Part shown: in pieces, positions 18,874-28,680 of the stretch
How positions within the stretch are numbered: position 1 is the first letter of the stretch
Layout: the number at the start of each line of letters is the position of its first letter
DNA from: Christiangramia sp.
GTDB lineage: Bacteria; Bacteroidota; Bacteroidia; Flavobacteriales; Flavobacteriaceae
DNA: 64,000 nt
Direction: 5' to 3'
Assembly: GCF_029937855.1 (NCBI RefSeq)
Contig: NZ_JAPYPC010000001.1
Coordinates: 71,275-135,274 of the forward strand
Position numbers and translations under genes: made by a program
The notes under the pieces: model-generated
Told to the model about the DNA's origin: nothing
Databases searched by the model: none
Seen by the model: the letters and a program-made list of their open reading frames with translations, nothing else

Positions 18874-20742
18874 ATGATAGAATTAGCAGGAATAGTTATT
18901 TTGGGTATTTTGGCCCAGTGGTTAGCATGGCGATTTAAAATTCCGGCAATTCTGCCACTTATTCTTATAGGTCTAGCAGTTGGGCCGCTTTCCACATTTT
19001 TTACGGTAGATGGTTCTAAACTTATTGAACCTATTTGGGATGGTGAATCGGGATTATTCCCAGGTCAAAGTTTGTTTTATTTTGTTTCCCTGGCAATTGG
19101 TATTATTCTGTTTGAAGGAGGATTAACTCTTAGAAAAGGTGAAATTCTAAATGTAGGACCGGTTATTTTAAAACTTATTACCATCGCGGTGATAGTTACC
19201 TTTTTTGGAGCCGGGATCGCTGCGCATTTAATATTTGGGCTTACCTGGCAGATCAGTTTTTTATTTGCCGCTCTTATTATCGTAACGGGACCAACGGTAA
19301 TTACGCCAATTCTTAGGAATATACCTCTGAAAAAAGATATATCAGCAATCCTTAAATGGGAAGGAATCCTTATTGATCCCATAGGTGCACTGGTTGCAGT
19401 ATTAATGTTTGAATTTATTAGTGCAGGAACCGGAACCGAATTTACTGAAACTGCCTTGATGGAATTTGGTAAAATCGTTCTTTTCGGCTTTACTTTTGGA
19501 TTCACTTTTGCCCATGCCCTCGCTTTTGCTATAAAAAAGAATGTGATCCCGCATTATCTTCTGAATGTACTGACGCTTGCCACTGTACTGGGAGTTTTTG
19601 TTCTGGCAGATATGTTTGCGCATGAAAGCGGACTGTTAGCAGTAGTAGTCATGGGAATGGTAATGGGTAATATTAATTTGCCAAACCTGAAGGAACTTCT
19701 CTATTTCAAAGAATCCTTAAGCGTTCTTTTAATTTCTATTCTGTTCATCTTATTAGCAGCCAATATCAATATTGAAGATTTATTGCTGGTGTATGATATT
19801 AAAGCCCTGATCCTTTTTGCTACGGTTGTACTGGTGGTGAGGCCTTTAGGTGTTTTTGTAAGTAGTATTGGCTCCTCTTTAAAAACGAACGAAAAACTAT
19901 TCATAAGCTGGGTAGGGCCTCGTGGTATTGTAGCTGCGGGTATTGCCTCCCTTTTCGGTATAGAACTGGCAAATCAGGGAGTTCCTGGTGCCGAATATAT
20001 CACTCCGTTAGTATTTATGATCGTTCTGGGAACGGTACTTTTAAATGCTACCACCGCAAGACTTTTTGCGCAGTTAGTTGGAGTATTTCTGAAGAATTCC
20101 CAGGGAATACTTATTATTGGTGCATCTACGATTTCAAGGCTTATTGCCTCTTATCTTAAAAAGAATAATAGGCATGTGGTACTTGTAGACAGTAATGGGG
20201 CGAATATTAAAAAAGCCAGGGAGCTAGGATTGGACGCGATTCAGGAAAATGTATATTCAGATGATCTTATCAATAATATCGAATTAAGCGACGTTGGATA
20301 TTTAATGGCCTTAACTGGCAACACAGAGGTGAATACAAATGCAATCGATAAATTCCGAAAACATTTTGGTGAAAATGGTTCTTTTAGAGTTGTTTCTTCA
20401 GATGAAATGTATGATCCTGAAAATAATCCTAAAGAAGGTCTCTTTTCTCAAACCGATGATTATATCAAGTTGACCAACCTTGCCCGGAAATATCCATCCA
20501 TTCACGAATTAGATCTCAATTCTAAAGAACATTATGAAGGGCTTATAGAGATCAGTAAGACCGATCCTGATATAATTCCACTATTTGTTAAAAATACTGA
20601 AGGAGAATTAAGCATTATTCCATCCAACAGCATGGAAGTGGAGATAGAAGAAGGATTTATGCTGGTTTATCTTGGAAAGCAAATGGAACCGGGAGAAAGT
20701 GAGGAGAAAGAAAATATTGAAGAAAACATTAAGCAGGAATAA
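18874..20742 (+). CDS. Cation:proton antiporter (CPA1, NhaP type) with TrkA-N domain
   Basis: A 622-residue inner-membrane exchanger, Na+(K+)/H+. About 12 membrane spans fill residues 1-405, with GPTVITPILR and the WEGILIDPIGALVA motif typical of NhaP/CPA1. A cytoplasmic Rossmann TrkA-N domain follows from about 412 (GILIIGASTISRLIASYLKKNNRHVVLVD) and a TrkA-C-like end, suggesting regulation by nucleotide binding. The acidic last 20 residues are unstructured. It is convergent with yebC, with only 3 bases between stop codons. Confidence 0.9.
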   Translation: MIELAGIVILGILAQWLAWRFKIPAILPLILIGLAVGPLSTFFTVDGSKLIEPIWDGESGLFPGQSLFYFVSLAIGIILFEGGLTLRKGEILNVGPVILKLITIAVIVTFFGAGIAAHLIFGLTWQISFLFAALIIVTGPTVITPILRNIPLKKDISAILKWEGILIDPIGALVAVLMFEFISAGTGTEFTETALMEFGKIVLFGFTFGFTFAHALAFAIKKNVIPHYLLNVLTLATVLGVFVLADMFAHESGLLAVVVMGMVMGNINLPNLKELLYFKESLSVLLISILFILLAANINIEDLLLVYDIKALILFATVVLVVRPLGVFVSSIGSSLKTNEKLFISWVGPRGIVAAGIASLFGIELANQGVPGAEYITPLVFMIVLGTVLLNATTARLFAQLVGVFLKNSQGILIIGASTISRLIASYLKKNNRHVVLVDSNGANIKKARELGLDAIQENVYSDDLINNIELSDVGYLMALTGNTEVNTNAIDKFRKHFGENGSFRVVSSDEMYDPENNPKEGLFSQTDDYIKLTNLARKYPSIHELDLNSKEHYEGLIEISKTDPDIIPLFVKNTEGELSIIPSNSMEVEIEEGFMLVYLGKQMEPGESEEKENIEENIKQE

Positions 20743-20745
20743 CCG

Positions 20746-21504
20746 CTATTCCCGCTCCACTTCTTCCATAAGTTCATCGGTTATTTCGAGGTTGTGATAC
20801 ACATTCTGAACGTCATCATCGTCTTCAAATTTCTCTACGAGGTCCAGGATCTTTTTAGCCTCCTCTATCGGTAATTCTATCGTATTCATTGGAATCCTCT
20901 GGACCTCTGAATTTTTAGGTTCTATATTTAATTCCTCCAATTTTGAAGACATTAATCCAAAATCTGTAAAGTCTGTATAAATAGTAATAAAATCATCTTC
21001 TTTTTCGATTTTGGTTGCACCTCCTTCAATCAATTCCAGCTCAAATTCTTCAAGATTCATCTCAATCTTTTCTTTTTCAAGCACAAAAACTCCTTTTTTG
21101 TCGAATAGAAATTCCAGTGATCCGTTAGTGCCAAGACTTCCACCATTCTTTGAAAATATAGATCTTACCGAAGCCACTGTTCTATTGGTATTATCTGTGG
21201 TACATTCCACAAAAATGGCGATTCCGTTAGGGCCGTAACCTTCAAAAGTTACCGTTTCATAGTTATCGGCATCTGCGCCACTCGCTTTTTTTACGGCTCT
21301 TTCAATAGTGTCTTTAGGCATATTTACACCCTTTGCATTGGAAATGGCATTTCTTAATGCAGGATTTGCTTCAGGATCGGGACCACCGCCATCTTTAACC
21401 GCTACCGTGATCTCCTTGATCGCCCTGGTAAACTGTTTAGCTCTTTTCTTATCCTGTGCTCCTTTTCGATGCTTAATATTCGCCCATTTACTATGTCCGG
21501 CCAT
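20746..21504 (-). CDS. yebC: YebC/PmpR-family transcriptional/translational regulator
   Basis: A 252-residue protein with the family opening MAGHSKWANIKHRKGAQDKKRAKQF, then GGPDPEANPALRNAI, MPKDTIERAVKKASG, EGYGPNGIAIFVE and NRTVASVRSIFSKNGGSLGTNGS. Members act as DNA-binding regulators or, as shown for some, help ribosomes through polyproline stretches. Length is slightly above the usual 240 because of an acidic C-terminus. Monocistronic, convergent with the antiporter. Confidence 0.93.
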   Translation of the reverse strand: MAGHSKWANIKHRKGAQDKKRAKQFTRAIKEITVAVKDGGGPDPEANPALRNAISNAKGVNMPKDTIERAVKKASGADADNYETVTFEGYGPNGIAIFVECTTDNTNRTVASVRSIFSKNGGSLGTNGSLEFLFDKKGVFVLEKEKIEMNLEEFELELIEGGATKIEKEDDFITIYTDFTDFGLMSSKLEELNIEPKNSEVQRIPMNTIELPIEEAKKILDLVEKFEDDDDVQNVYHNLEITDELMEEVERE

Positions 21505-21669
21505 GATATAGTCTGTAGTTTTTAGTCATTAGACGGTAGATTTTCTACCGATTATAATTTAAAAATTTGAGATAACTACAAAGTTAAAAAAATGTACACA
21601 TGAAGAAAATTACCTCTCTTGCTATTGTAAATGAATAGTTTGACCTAATTTTATTTAAAGAGTCAGAAG

Positions 21670-22026
21670 ATGGAAATGTTTAATTTTGAAAAACTTGAGG
21701 TCTACCAGAAGTCTTTGGTGTTTATAGATGAGGTTTATTTGTTTACGAAAGATTTTCCAAAAGCAGAGGTTTAAGGACTAAGTTCTCAGTTTCGGAGAGC
21801 AGCAACTTCTAAAGCTTTAAATATTGCTGAAGGAGCAGGTAGTTCAAATCCAGAATTTAAAAGGTATCTTCAAATAGTATTGAATTCAGTAAAAGAAAGT
21901 GTCGTATGCGTAGAAATTGCATACAGACAATCATTTCTAAAACAGGATATTCAGCTTCAATTTAAAAATAACTTAGCTGAATTATCCAAAATGATAACAT
22001 CTCTTATGAAATACCTGAGTAAATAA
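21670..22026 (+). pseudogene. Four-helix-bundle (S23/IVS-type) protein gene with an in-frame stop
   Basis: Reading from ATG 21670 gives MEMFNFEKLEVYQKSLVFIDEVY...FPKAEV, then TAA at 21772-21774, then GLSSQFRRAATSKALNIAEGAG and an intact remainder to the stop at 22024. This is the 118-codon four-helix-bundle family first known from 23S rRNA intervening sequences. At the stop position the family normally has Tyr (EIYGLTSQ), so a TAT/TAC to TAA change explains it. Everything else stays in frame, so the lesion looks recent. A sequencing error cannot be excluded. Confidence 0.85.
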
Positions 22027-22063
22027 AAATTCTAAAGACTTTAGACTACAGTCTAAGGACTAA

Positions 22064-23866
22064 TTAGTCATTCAACTTGAGTACTGCCATAAACGCTTCC
22101 TGAGGGATCTCTACGTTCCCAACCTGACGCATACGCTTTTTACCTTTTTTCTGTTTTTCAAGAAGCTTACGTTTACGAGAAATATCTCCCCCGTAACATT
22201 TTGCGGTAACATCTTTACGAAGCGCTTTAACGGTCTCTCTGGCGATGATCTTAGCGCCAATGGCCGCCTGAATAGGTATATCAAATTGCTGCCTTGGAAT
22301 GAGTTCTTTTAGCTTCTCACACATTTTCTTACCAATATCATAAGCATTGTCTACGTGTAATAAGGCTGAAAGTGCATCTACGGTATTACCATTCAGGAGT
22401 ACATCTACTTTTACCAGTTTAGATTGTCTTAATCCAATTGGAGTATAATCAAACGAGGCATAACCTCTGGAAACAGTTTTCAGCCTGTCGTAGAAGTCGA
22501 AAACAATTTCGGCTAAAGGCATATCGAAAGATAATTCTACCCTCTCAGTGGTTAGATATGTTTGATTAGTGATCTCTCCCCTCTTTTCAATACAAAGCCC
22601 CATCACATTCCCCACGTAATCGGCTTTGGTGATAATGGTAGCTTTAATAAAAGGCTCTTCTACCCTGTTTAAACTTGAAGGCTCCGGAAGATCTGACGGA
22701 TTATTTACCAAAATCACCTCATCGGGATTTTTATTGGTATAAGCATGATAAGAAACGTTGGGAACCGTAGTGATCACAGTCATATCAAACTCACGTTCCA
22801 GTCTTTCCTGAATGATCTCCAGATGCAACATTCCCAGGAATCCACAACGGAAACCAAAGCCAAGAGCGGCAGAACTTTCAGGAGTAAATACAAGTGAAGC
22901 ATCATTTAACTGAAGTTTCTCCATGGAAGCTCTCAATTCCTCATAATCTTCAGTATCCACGGGATAAATTCCGGCGAAAACCATCGGCTTTACGTCTTCG
23001 AAACCGGCTACCGCTTCAGTAGTCGGGTTAGCAGCACTGGTAATGGTATCCCCTACTTTAACTTCGCGGGCATCTTTAATTCCCGTAATCAGGTAACCTA
23101 CATCTCCGGTTTTAATTTCTTTCCGCGGAAACTGTTTTAAACGCAATGTCCCAACTTCATCGGCGTCATAGGTTTTATTGGTCGCTACGAATTTAATTTT
23201 TTCCCCCTTCTTAATGGAGCCATTAATCACCCTGAAATAAGTTTCCACACCTCTAAAAGGGTTGTAGACCGAGTCAAAGATCAATGCTCTTAGAGGAGCA
23301 TCTACTTTTCCGCTTGGAGCTGGAATTCGATTGATAATAGCATCAAGAATTTCCTTGATTCCAAGGCCGGTCTTTGCACTGGCAGGAATAACTTCAGAAG
23401 CATCACAGCCTAAAAGGTCTACGATATCATCTGTTACTTCTTCGGGATTTGCACTCGGCAAGTCTACCTTATTCAAAACCGGAATAATTTCCAGGTCGTT
23501 TTCTAAAGCCAAATATAGATTCGAAATTGTTTGTGCCTGAATACTCTGAGCAGCATCAACGACTAGTAGCGCACCTTCACAGGCAGCGATAGAACGTGAA
23601 ACTTCATAAGAGAAATCCACATGGCCTGGCGTGTCTATTAGGTTCAAAACAAACTCCTCACCTTCATGTACATAATCCATCTGGATAGCGTGGGATTTAA
23701 TTGTGATCCCTCGTTCACGTTCCAGATCCATACTGTCCAGAAGCTGTTCCTGTTTTTCTCTTTCAGTCACAGCGCCGGTAAAATCCAGTAAACGATCTGC
23801 GAGTGTACTTTTCCCGTGATCTATATGTGCGATAATGCAAAAGTTTCGAATATTCTTCATCTCCAA
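22064..23866 (-). CDS. lepA: Elongation factor 4 (LepA)
   Basis: A ribosome-associated GTPase of translation. G1 is AHIDHGKST (residues 13-21), G2/G3 are [11 protein letters not shown] and DTPGHVDF, G4 is [11 protein letters not shown]-like domains II, III and V follow, then the LepA-specific C-terminal domain with [24 protein letters not shown]. Its 600 residues is full length. The start may be the second ATG (MKNIRNF, six bases in), as in most homologues. Stands alone between the broken four-helix-bundle gene and the divergent salvage operon. Confidence 0.96.
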   Translation of the reverse strand: MEMKNIRNFCIIAHIDHGKSTLADRLLDFTGAVTEREKQEQLLDSMDLERERGITIKSHAIQMDYVHEGEEFVLNLIDTPGHVDFSYEVSRSIAACEGALLVVDAAQSIQAQTISNLYLALENDLEIIPVLNKVDLPSANPEEVTDDIVDLLGCDASEVIPASAKTGLGIKEILDAIINRIPAPSGKVDAPLRALIFDSVYNPFRGVETYFRVINGSIKKGEKIKFVATNKTYDADEVGTLRLKQFPRKEIKTGDVGYLITGIKDAREVKVGDTITSAANPTTEAVAGFEDVKPMVFAGIYPVDTEDYEELRASMEKLQLNDASLVFTPESSAALGFGFRCGFLGMLHLEIIQERLEREFDMTVITTVPNVSYHAYTNKNPDEVILVNNPSDLPEPSSLNRVEEPFIKATIITKADYVGNVMGLCIEKRGEITNQTYLTTERVELSFDMPLAEIVFDFYDRLKTVSRGYASFDYTPIGLRQSKLVKVDVLLNGNTVDALSALLHVDNAYDIGKKMCEKLKELIPRQQFDIPIQAAIGAKIIARETVKALRKDVTAKCYGGDISRKRKLLEKQKKGKKRMRQVGNVEIPQEAFMAVLKLND

Positions 23867-24026
23867 ATTTCCTGTTAATTAATAGAATTAATCAACACAT
23901 TTAAGTTTGCAAATATAGTTTATTTGTATCTCTTGAGAGAATAATTCTGGAATGACAATCTTTTCTGTTAACATTGTGTAAGAATCAGTAATAAAACATA
24001 ACTTTTGTAATTTTTTTATAAAAGTA

Positions 24027-24058
24027 TTTGCTTATATTAAAAAAATATACATACTTTG
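24027..24058 (+). promoter_or_regulatory. Candidate promoter of the amino-sugar salvage operon
   Basis: TTTG at 24027-24030, a 21-base spacer, then TACTTTG at 24052-24058. The -7 lacks one spacer base relative to TAnnTTTG. It lies about 60 bases before the first gene of a ten-gene row. Confidence 0.35.
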
Positions 24059-24119
24059 TTAATGCTCATTTGTTATTTTACTTAAGAAACTTCAATTAAT
24101 TCCTTTCAAATTGCCTTAA

Positions 24120-25001
24120 ATGACTAAGAAAATATTGGGTGTTGATATTGGTGGAACCAAAATTCAACTTGGGATTGTTCAGGATGCAAAGGTTATAAAA
24201 GCAATAAAATTTCCTACTCTTTCAAATTCCTCAAAAGAAGATATTGTTCAAAACCTAATCCAGGGTATAGAATCTTTGGGCGATCACAAATTTGAAGGGA
24301 TTGGGATTGGAGTTCCCGGGCTGGTAGCTGAAAATAAGGGAATTGTTTATGACTTGCTTAATATCTCATCCTGGAAGAAAGTTCATCTTAAAAAGCATTT
24401 AGAAGATCATTTTAATATCCCTGTGAGAATTACCAATGATGCGAATGTATTTGCGCTTGGAGAGAAAATTTTTGGAACAGGAAAAGAATATAAAAACTTG
24501 GTGGGAATTACCATGGGAACCGGATTTGGTACCGGGATCATTGCAGATCATAAATTGTACTCCGGAAGTTACTCAAGTGCCGGAGAATTGGGAAGTCTTA
24601 GTTATTTAGATAAGACTATTGAAGATTACTGCAGCGGAAAATTTTTCAGGAACGAGCACCATCTCAAAGGAACTGATCTCTACAACAGAGCAGGACAGGG
24701 CGATGAGAAAGCATTAAAGATTTTTGATGAATTTGGCGATCACTTAGGGAATGCAATAAAGACAATCCTATTTATCCTTTCTCCCGAAGCGATCTTTCTA
24801 GGCGGATCTGTTAGTAAATCTTTTAAATTTTTTGAACCGCAATTAAGGAGGTCTATCAGTGATTTTCCATTTAAAAAGGTACTTGATCAATTGGTTATTC
24901 AGACCTCAGAACTTGAAAACACATCAATACTTGGAGCAGCAGCTCTCATAATTTCTAATTCTTTAGAATCGACAAACAGTATCATATCTACCCTACCTTA
25001 A
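24120..25001 (+). CDS. ROK-family sugar kinase
   Basis: A 293-residue ATP-dependent sugar kinase of the ROK family: phosphate-1 motif GVDIGGTKIQLGIV, sugar-binding ITNDANVFALGEKIFGTGK, and TMGTGFGTGIIADHKL. The usual ROK zinc motif (CxCGxxGCxE) is absent, replaced by DYCSGKFF, as in many Bacteroidetes kinases. It has no HTH domain, so it is an enzyme rather than a repressor. As the first gene of the salvage operon with MurQ and GH20, the likely substrate is GlcNAc or MurNAc (inference). Confidence 0.85.
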   Translation: MTKKILGVDIGGTKIQLGIVQDAKVIKAIKFPTLSNSSKEDIVQNLIQGIESLGDHKFEGIGIGVPGLVAENKGIVYDLLNISSWKKVHLKKHLEDHFNIPVRITNDANVFALGEKIFGTGKEYKNLVGITMGTGFGTGIIADHKLYSGSYSSAGELGSLSYLDKTIEDYCSGKFFRNEHHLKGTDLYNRAGQGDEKALKIFDEFGDHLGNAIKTILFILSPEAIFLGGSVSKSFKFFEPQLRRSISDFPFKKVLDQLVIQTSELENTSILGAAALIISNSLESTNSIISTLP

Positions 25002-25016
25002 TTTCATTCTTATTCT

Positions 25017-26309
25017 ATGGCAAATTCAGTTGTAAAAGATCAGTATAATCCAGCTAAATCCTCAGGAAATACCACACGTTCCATAATCATTATTGGAGCG
25101 TTATTTTTTATTTTCGGCTTTGTGACCTGGCTTAATTCGCTGTTGATACCTTACCTGGAAATTGCCTGTGAATTAACCAAATTTCAATCTTTCTTTGTGA
25201 CTTTTGCCTTTTATATCGCCTATGTGGTCATGGCACCGGTTTCTACACGCACTCTAAATAAACTTGGTTTTAAAAAGGGAATGTCGGTGGCTCTTTTGAT
25301 CATGGCTTTTGGAGCATTATTATTTATTCCTGCAGCGATTACAAGAACTTATATTGTATTCCTTTCCGGCCTGTTTATTATGGGAAGCGGACTGGCGATC
25401 CTTCAAACAGCTTCAAATCCTTATGTAACCATTGTTGGACCTGCTGAAAGTGCTGCCAAGCGTATAAGTATCATGGGTATTTGTAATAAGCTCGCCGGGG
25501 CAATCGCACCCATACTTATTGGCTTCTTTTTACAACTGGAGAAAGCAGATGAATTACAGTCTGAAATTGCTAATTTAACCACATCAGAAAGACTTAATGA
25601 ACTGAATGAAATGGCGATGAGAGTGATCCCTCCGTATATTGGGATCATAATAGTACTTTTATTATTGGCCTTATGGGTTTATAAATCCAGTCTTCCGGAA
25701 GTGGATACAGATGAGGAGGATGAAAACCTTTCTTCAACAAATGCATCTAAGAAAAGTGTGTTTGATTTTCCCCATGTGATTCTTGGGGTCATTACACTCT
25801 TCATTTATGTGGGAGTAGAGGTGATTGCTGCAGATAGTATTATTAGCTATGGCGCTTCCCAGGGGATCGCGCTTACCACCGCAAAATATTTTGCCACCGG
25901 GACTATGGTGGCTATGGTAATTGGATATATTATTGGAATAATTACCATTCCAAAATTTATTAGTCAGGAAAATGCCTTACGAGTTTCAGCAGTTCTGGGA
26001 ATAGTGTTTTCAATAGTAGCAATATTTACCGAGGGATACGTTTCCCTTGCTTTTATTGCATTATTAGGACTGGCAAATTCACTAATGTGGCCGGCTATCT
26101 GGCCATTAGCCTTAGCCGATGTTGGAAGGTTTACCAAAGCGGCCTCTTCGTTACTGGTCATGGGAATTGCCGGGGGTGCTATAATACCACTTGCTTATGG
26201 CGCTTTAGCTGAAAACGTGAATCCTCAGGATGCCTATTGGGTATTGGTACCTTGTTACTTATTCATCCTATATTTTGCCGTTTCGGGATATAAAATTAGA
26301 AAATCATGA
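25017..26309 (+). CDS. Sugar MFS transporter (FHS family, FucP/NagP-like)
   Basis: A 430-residue 12-span permease. IFGFVTWLNSLLIPYLEIACELT near the N-terminus and LGLANSLMWPAIWPLALADVGRFT in span 10 are signatures of the fucose/glucose/galactose:H+ symporter family, whose NagP branch carries GlcNAc. It would bring a free amino sugar into the cytoplasm for the ROK kinase encoded 15 bases upstream. Its stop overlaps the creatininase-family start by 4 bases (ATGA). Confidence 0.88.
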   Translation: MANSVVKDQYNPAKSSGNTTRSIIIIGALFFIFGFVTWLNSLLIPYLEIACELTKFQSFFVTFAFYIAYVVMAPVSTRTLNKLGFKKGMSVALLIMAFGALLFIPAAITRTYIVFLSGLFIMGSGLAILQTASNPYVTIVGPAESAAKRISIMGICNKLAGAIAPILIGFFLQLEKADELQSEIANLTTSERLNELNEMAMRVIPPYIGIIIVLLLLALWVYKSSLPEVDTDEEDENLSSTNASKKSVFDFPHVILGVITLFIYVGVEVIAADSIISYGASQGIALTTAKYFATGTMVAMVIGYIIGIITIPKFISQENALRVSAVLGIVFSIVAIFTEGYVSLAFIALLGLANSLMWPAIWPLALADVGRFTKAASSLLVMGIAGGAIIPLAYGALAENVNPQDAYWVLVPCYLFILYFAVSGYKIRKS

Positions 26310-27067
26310 GACCATATATATTATCTGAAAATAAATGGAAGACTTTAAAAGATGAAAAAATAGAGGTAGCCGTCTTGACCTGGGGCGCTACTGAAGCACA
26401 TAATTACCATTTACCATATGGCACAGATAATTATCAAATTGAGGCCATTGCTGCTGAAGCAGGAAAAATTGCCTGGAACAATGGAGCAAAGGTTAAAGTA
26501 CTTCCTAATATTCCGTTTGGCGTGAATACCGGTCAGGCAGATATAAAACTGGATATTAATCTAAACCCGAGTACACAATTAGCCATTTTGGCTGATATCG
26601 TCGAAGTTTTAAATCGGCAGGGAATTTATAAGCTGATTTTATTTAACGGTCACGGCGGCAATAATTTCAAACCGATTTTAAGAGAATTAGGGCTGAAATA
26701 TCCTAAAATGCTATTAGTGATGTCTAACTTTTTTCAGGTGGTTGATAAATCGAGATTCTTTGAAGAGGAGGGAGATCATGCTGATGAGATGGAAACAAGT
26801 TTGATGCTTCATCTTCATTCTGAACTGGTTTCAGATCTTAAAGAAGCCGGAGATGGTGCTGAAAATAAATCGAAGATCACTGGCATTAGAGAAGGCTGGG
26901 CCTGGGCCGAAAGAGAGTGGTCTCTGGTCACTAAAGATACCGGAATTGGAGATCCAAGGAAAGCTACCAAAGAAAAGGGGGCAAAGTTCTTTGAGGCAGT
27001 TTCTCAAAAACTTGGAGACCTTATCCTTGAGATCGCTATGCTGGATATTAAAAATAGATATGAATAA
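26306..27067 (+). CDS. Creatininase-family amidohydrolase
   Basis: A 253-residue enzyme of the creatininase/MftE family of metal-dependent amidohydrolases. Metal-ligand motifs are WGATEAHNYHLPYGTD near residues 26-41, FNGHGGNN, and the acidic GDHADEMETSLMLH. Known members open creatinine, process mycofactocin or act in riboflavin/formamide pathways; none explains a sugar operon. The 4-base overlap with the transporter and the following GH20 and MurQ genes imply a role in amino-sugar or lactyl-peptide breakdown, which I cannot specify. Confidence 0.83.
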   Translation: MRPYILSENKWKTLKDEKIEVAVLTWGATEAHNYHLPYGTDNYQIEAIAAEAGKIAWNNGAKVKVLPNIPFGVNTGQADIKLDINLNPSTQLAILADIVEVLNRQGIYKLILFNGHGGNNFKPILRELGLKYPKMLLVMSNFFQVVDKSRFFEEEGDHADEMETSLMLHLHSELVSDLKEAGDGAENKSKITGIREGWAWAEREWSLVTKDTGIGDPRKATKEKGAKFFEAVSQKLGDLILEIAMLDIKNRYE

Positions 27068-27087
27068 TAAAATTTAATATAGATCCT

Positions 27088-28680
27088 ATGGTTTCAAAAA
27101 ATTACCACATTGCTTTATTTTCAATTTTCGTCCTACTGCTTCATTCAGGTTTCGCTATGCAGGATACAACGAGGAAATCTGAAGGAAGCATTTCTCCGGC
27201 AATAATCCCGATACCTCAAAAAATTGAATGGGGTGCAAAGGAATACTCTGTCCCTCAGAAAAATACTATTTGTTATGATTCCAATAGCAAGGAATCGGTA
27301 AAGTGGATCGAAAAACTAATGAATGCGACAGGAAAGGATTTTTCTTTGTCAAATGAAAAGAATTGTGGGAACTGGAACCTGAAGATAGATAGATCTTTAG
27401 AAAATGAACTTGGAGAAGAAGGTTATCATTTAGAAATTAATGCATCTGGAGTTTCCGTGAAAAGTGCAGCCGAGGCAGGTTTATTTTATGGAATTCAGAC
27501 TTTGAGACAATTATTCCCTTCAGAAATTGAATCAGGCGAAAAGGTTTCAGAGGTTAATCTTCCTTTTGTAAAGATTACAGATACACCAAAATATTCCTGG
27601 AGAGGAAGTATGCTGGATATCGCTAGAAGTTTTCTTAGCAAAGAATATATCAAGAAGCATATAGACCGGATGGCGCTGTATAAATTAAACCGTTTACACC
27701 TTCATCTTACCGATGATCAGGGATGGCGAATAGAAATTAAGGATTATCCGGAACTGGCTAAAAAAGGGGGGAAGAGCGCTGTAAAAAATGGACGCTCAGG
27801 CTTTCTTACTCAGAAGGAATATAAGGATTTACAAGAGTATGCTTTAGATAGAAATATTGTAATTATTCCTGAGATCGATATGCCTGGTCATGTGTATGCC
27901 GCCTTAACTTCTTACCCTGAACTAAACTGTGAGGATAATGAAAATATTGATCCTAAAAGGGCGTTACCACCAGATCTCTATGATGGGTATAACGTTGGCT
28001 GGACCAGATTATGCCTGGAAGATCCTTCAACTTATGAATTTGTGGATACAATAATAAGGGAAATGGCAGAGATCACTAAAGGTAGGTGGTTGCATATTGG
28101 AGGAGATGAAATTGAAGATCCGCTGTACGAGGAATTTATTCAGAAAGCCGATTCTATCGTAAAAAAATATAATAAAACAGCCATAGGCTGGGAGGAAAGT
28201 GCGAAAGCAGATCTCAGCGATAACTTTATCGTTCAGAGATGGAATGGCCAAACAGAAATAAAGGAAGATCAAAAGATCATAGACTCTTTTTGTAAATTTT
28301 TCTATTTAGATCATGGAAATATACCCGATCAGGAAAATACCTATAAATGGTGTAGTGCTGCCGGGGTGAGCTTGGAAACCGTTTATAGTTATAGCACTGA
28401 TGATTCCCGGGTTATTGGCGTTGAAGCCCCTGTTTGGAGCGAGCTGGTAATTAGTGATGACAGGGCCGATGATAGATTATGGCCCCGAAGTATAGCCGTT
28501 GCTGAAATAGGTTGGAGCAATGATTCCAGTAGGGATTTCAAAGATTTCGTAAATAGGCTGGCGAAACACGGGGAAAGAATGGATAAACTTGAAATTAACT
28601 ATCACAAGAGTCCTGAAGTCAAATGGAGAAGTAGTTCTGAAAAAGGAGTTTTCACAGAAATATTGTCAAAAGAAGATTAA
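27088..28680 (+). CDS. GH20 beta-N-acetylhexosaminidase
   Basis: An exported exo-glycosidase that removes terminal GlcNAc/GalNAc. Signal peptide (about residues 1-24), N-terminal GH20b alpha/beta domain (PAIIPIPQKIEWG...), then the TIM barrel from about 165: SWRGSMLDIARSF, LHLHLTDDQGWRIEI, and the catalytic Asp-Glu pair in HIGGDE (D340, E341) for substrate-assisted hydrolysis. The 530 residues are complete. It ends directly before murQ with no gap, so the two are translated from one message. Confidence 0.93.
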   Translation: MVSKNYHIALFSIFVLLLHSGFAMQDTTRKSEGSISPAIIPIPQKIEWGAKEYSVPQKNTICYDSNSKESVKWIEKLMNATGKDFSLSNEKNCGNWNLKIDRSLENELGEEGYHLEINASGVSVKSAAEAGLFYGIQTLRQLFPSEIESGEKVSEVNLPFVKITDTPKYSWRGSMLDIARSFLSKEYIKKHIDRMALYKLNRLHLHLTDDQGWRIEIKDYPELAKKGGKSAVKNGRSGFLTQKEYKDLQEYALDRNIVIIPEIDMPGHVYAALTSYPELNCEDNENIDPKRALPPDLYDGYNVGWTRLCLEDPSTYEFVDTIIREMAEITKGRWLHIGGDEIEDPLYEEFIQKADSIVKKYNKTAIGWEESAKADLSDNFIVQRWNGQTEIKEDQKIIDSFCKFFYLDHGNIPDQENTYKWCSAAGVSLETVYSYSTDDSRVIGVEAPVWSELVISDDRADDRLWPRSIAVAEIGWSNDSSRDFKDFVNRLAKHGERMDKLEINYHKSPEVKWRSSSEKGVFTEILSKED

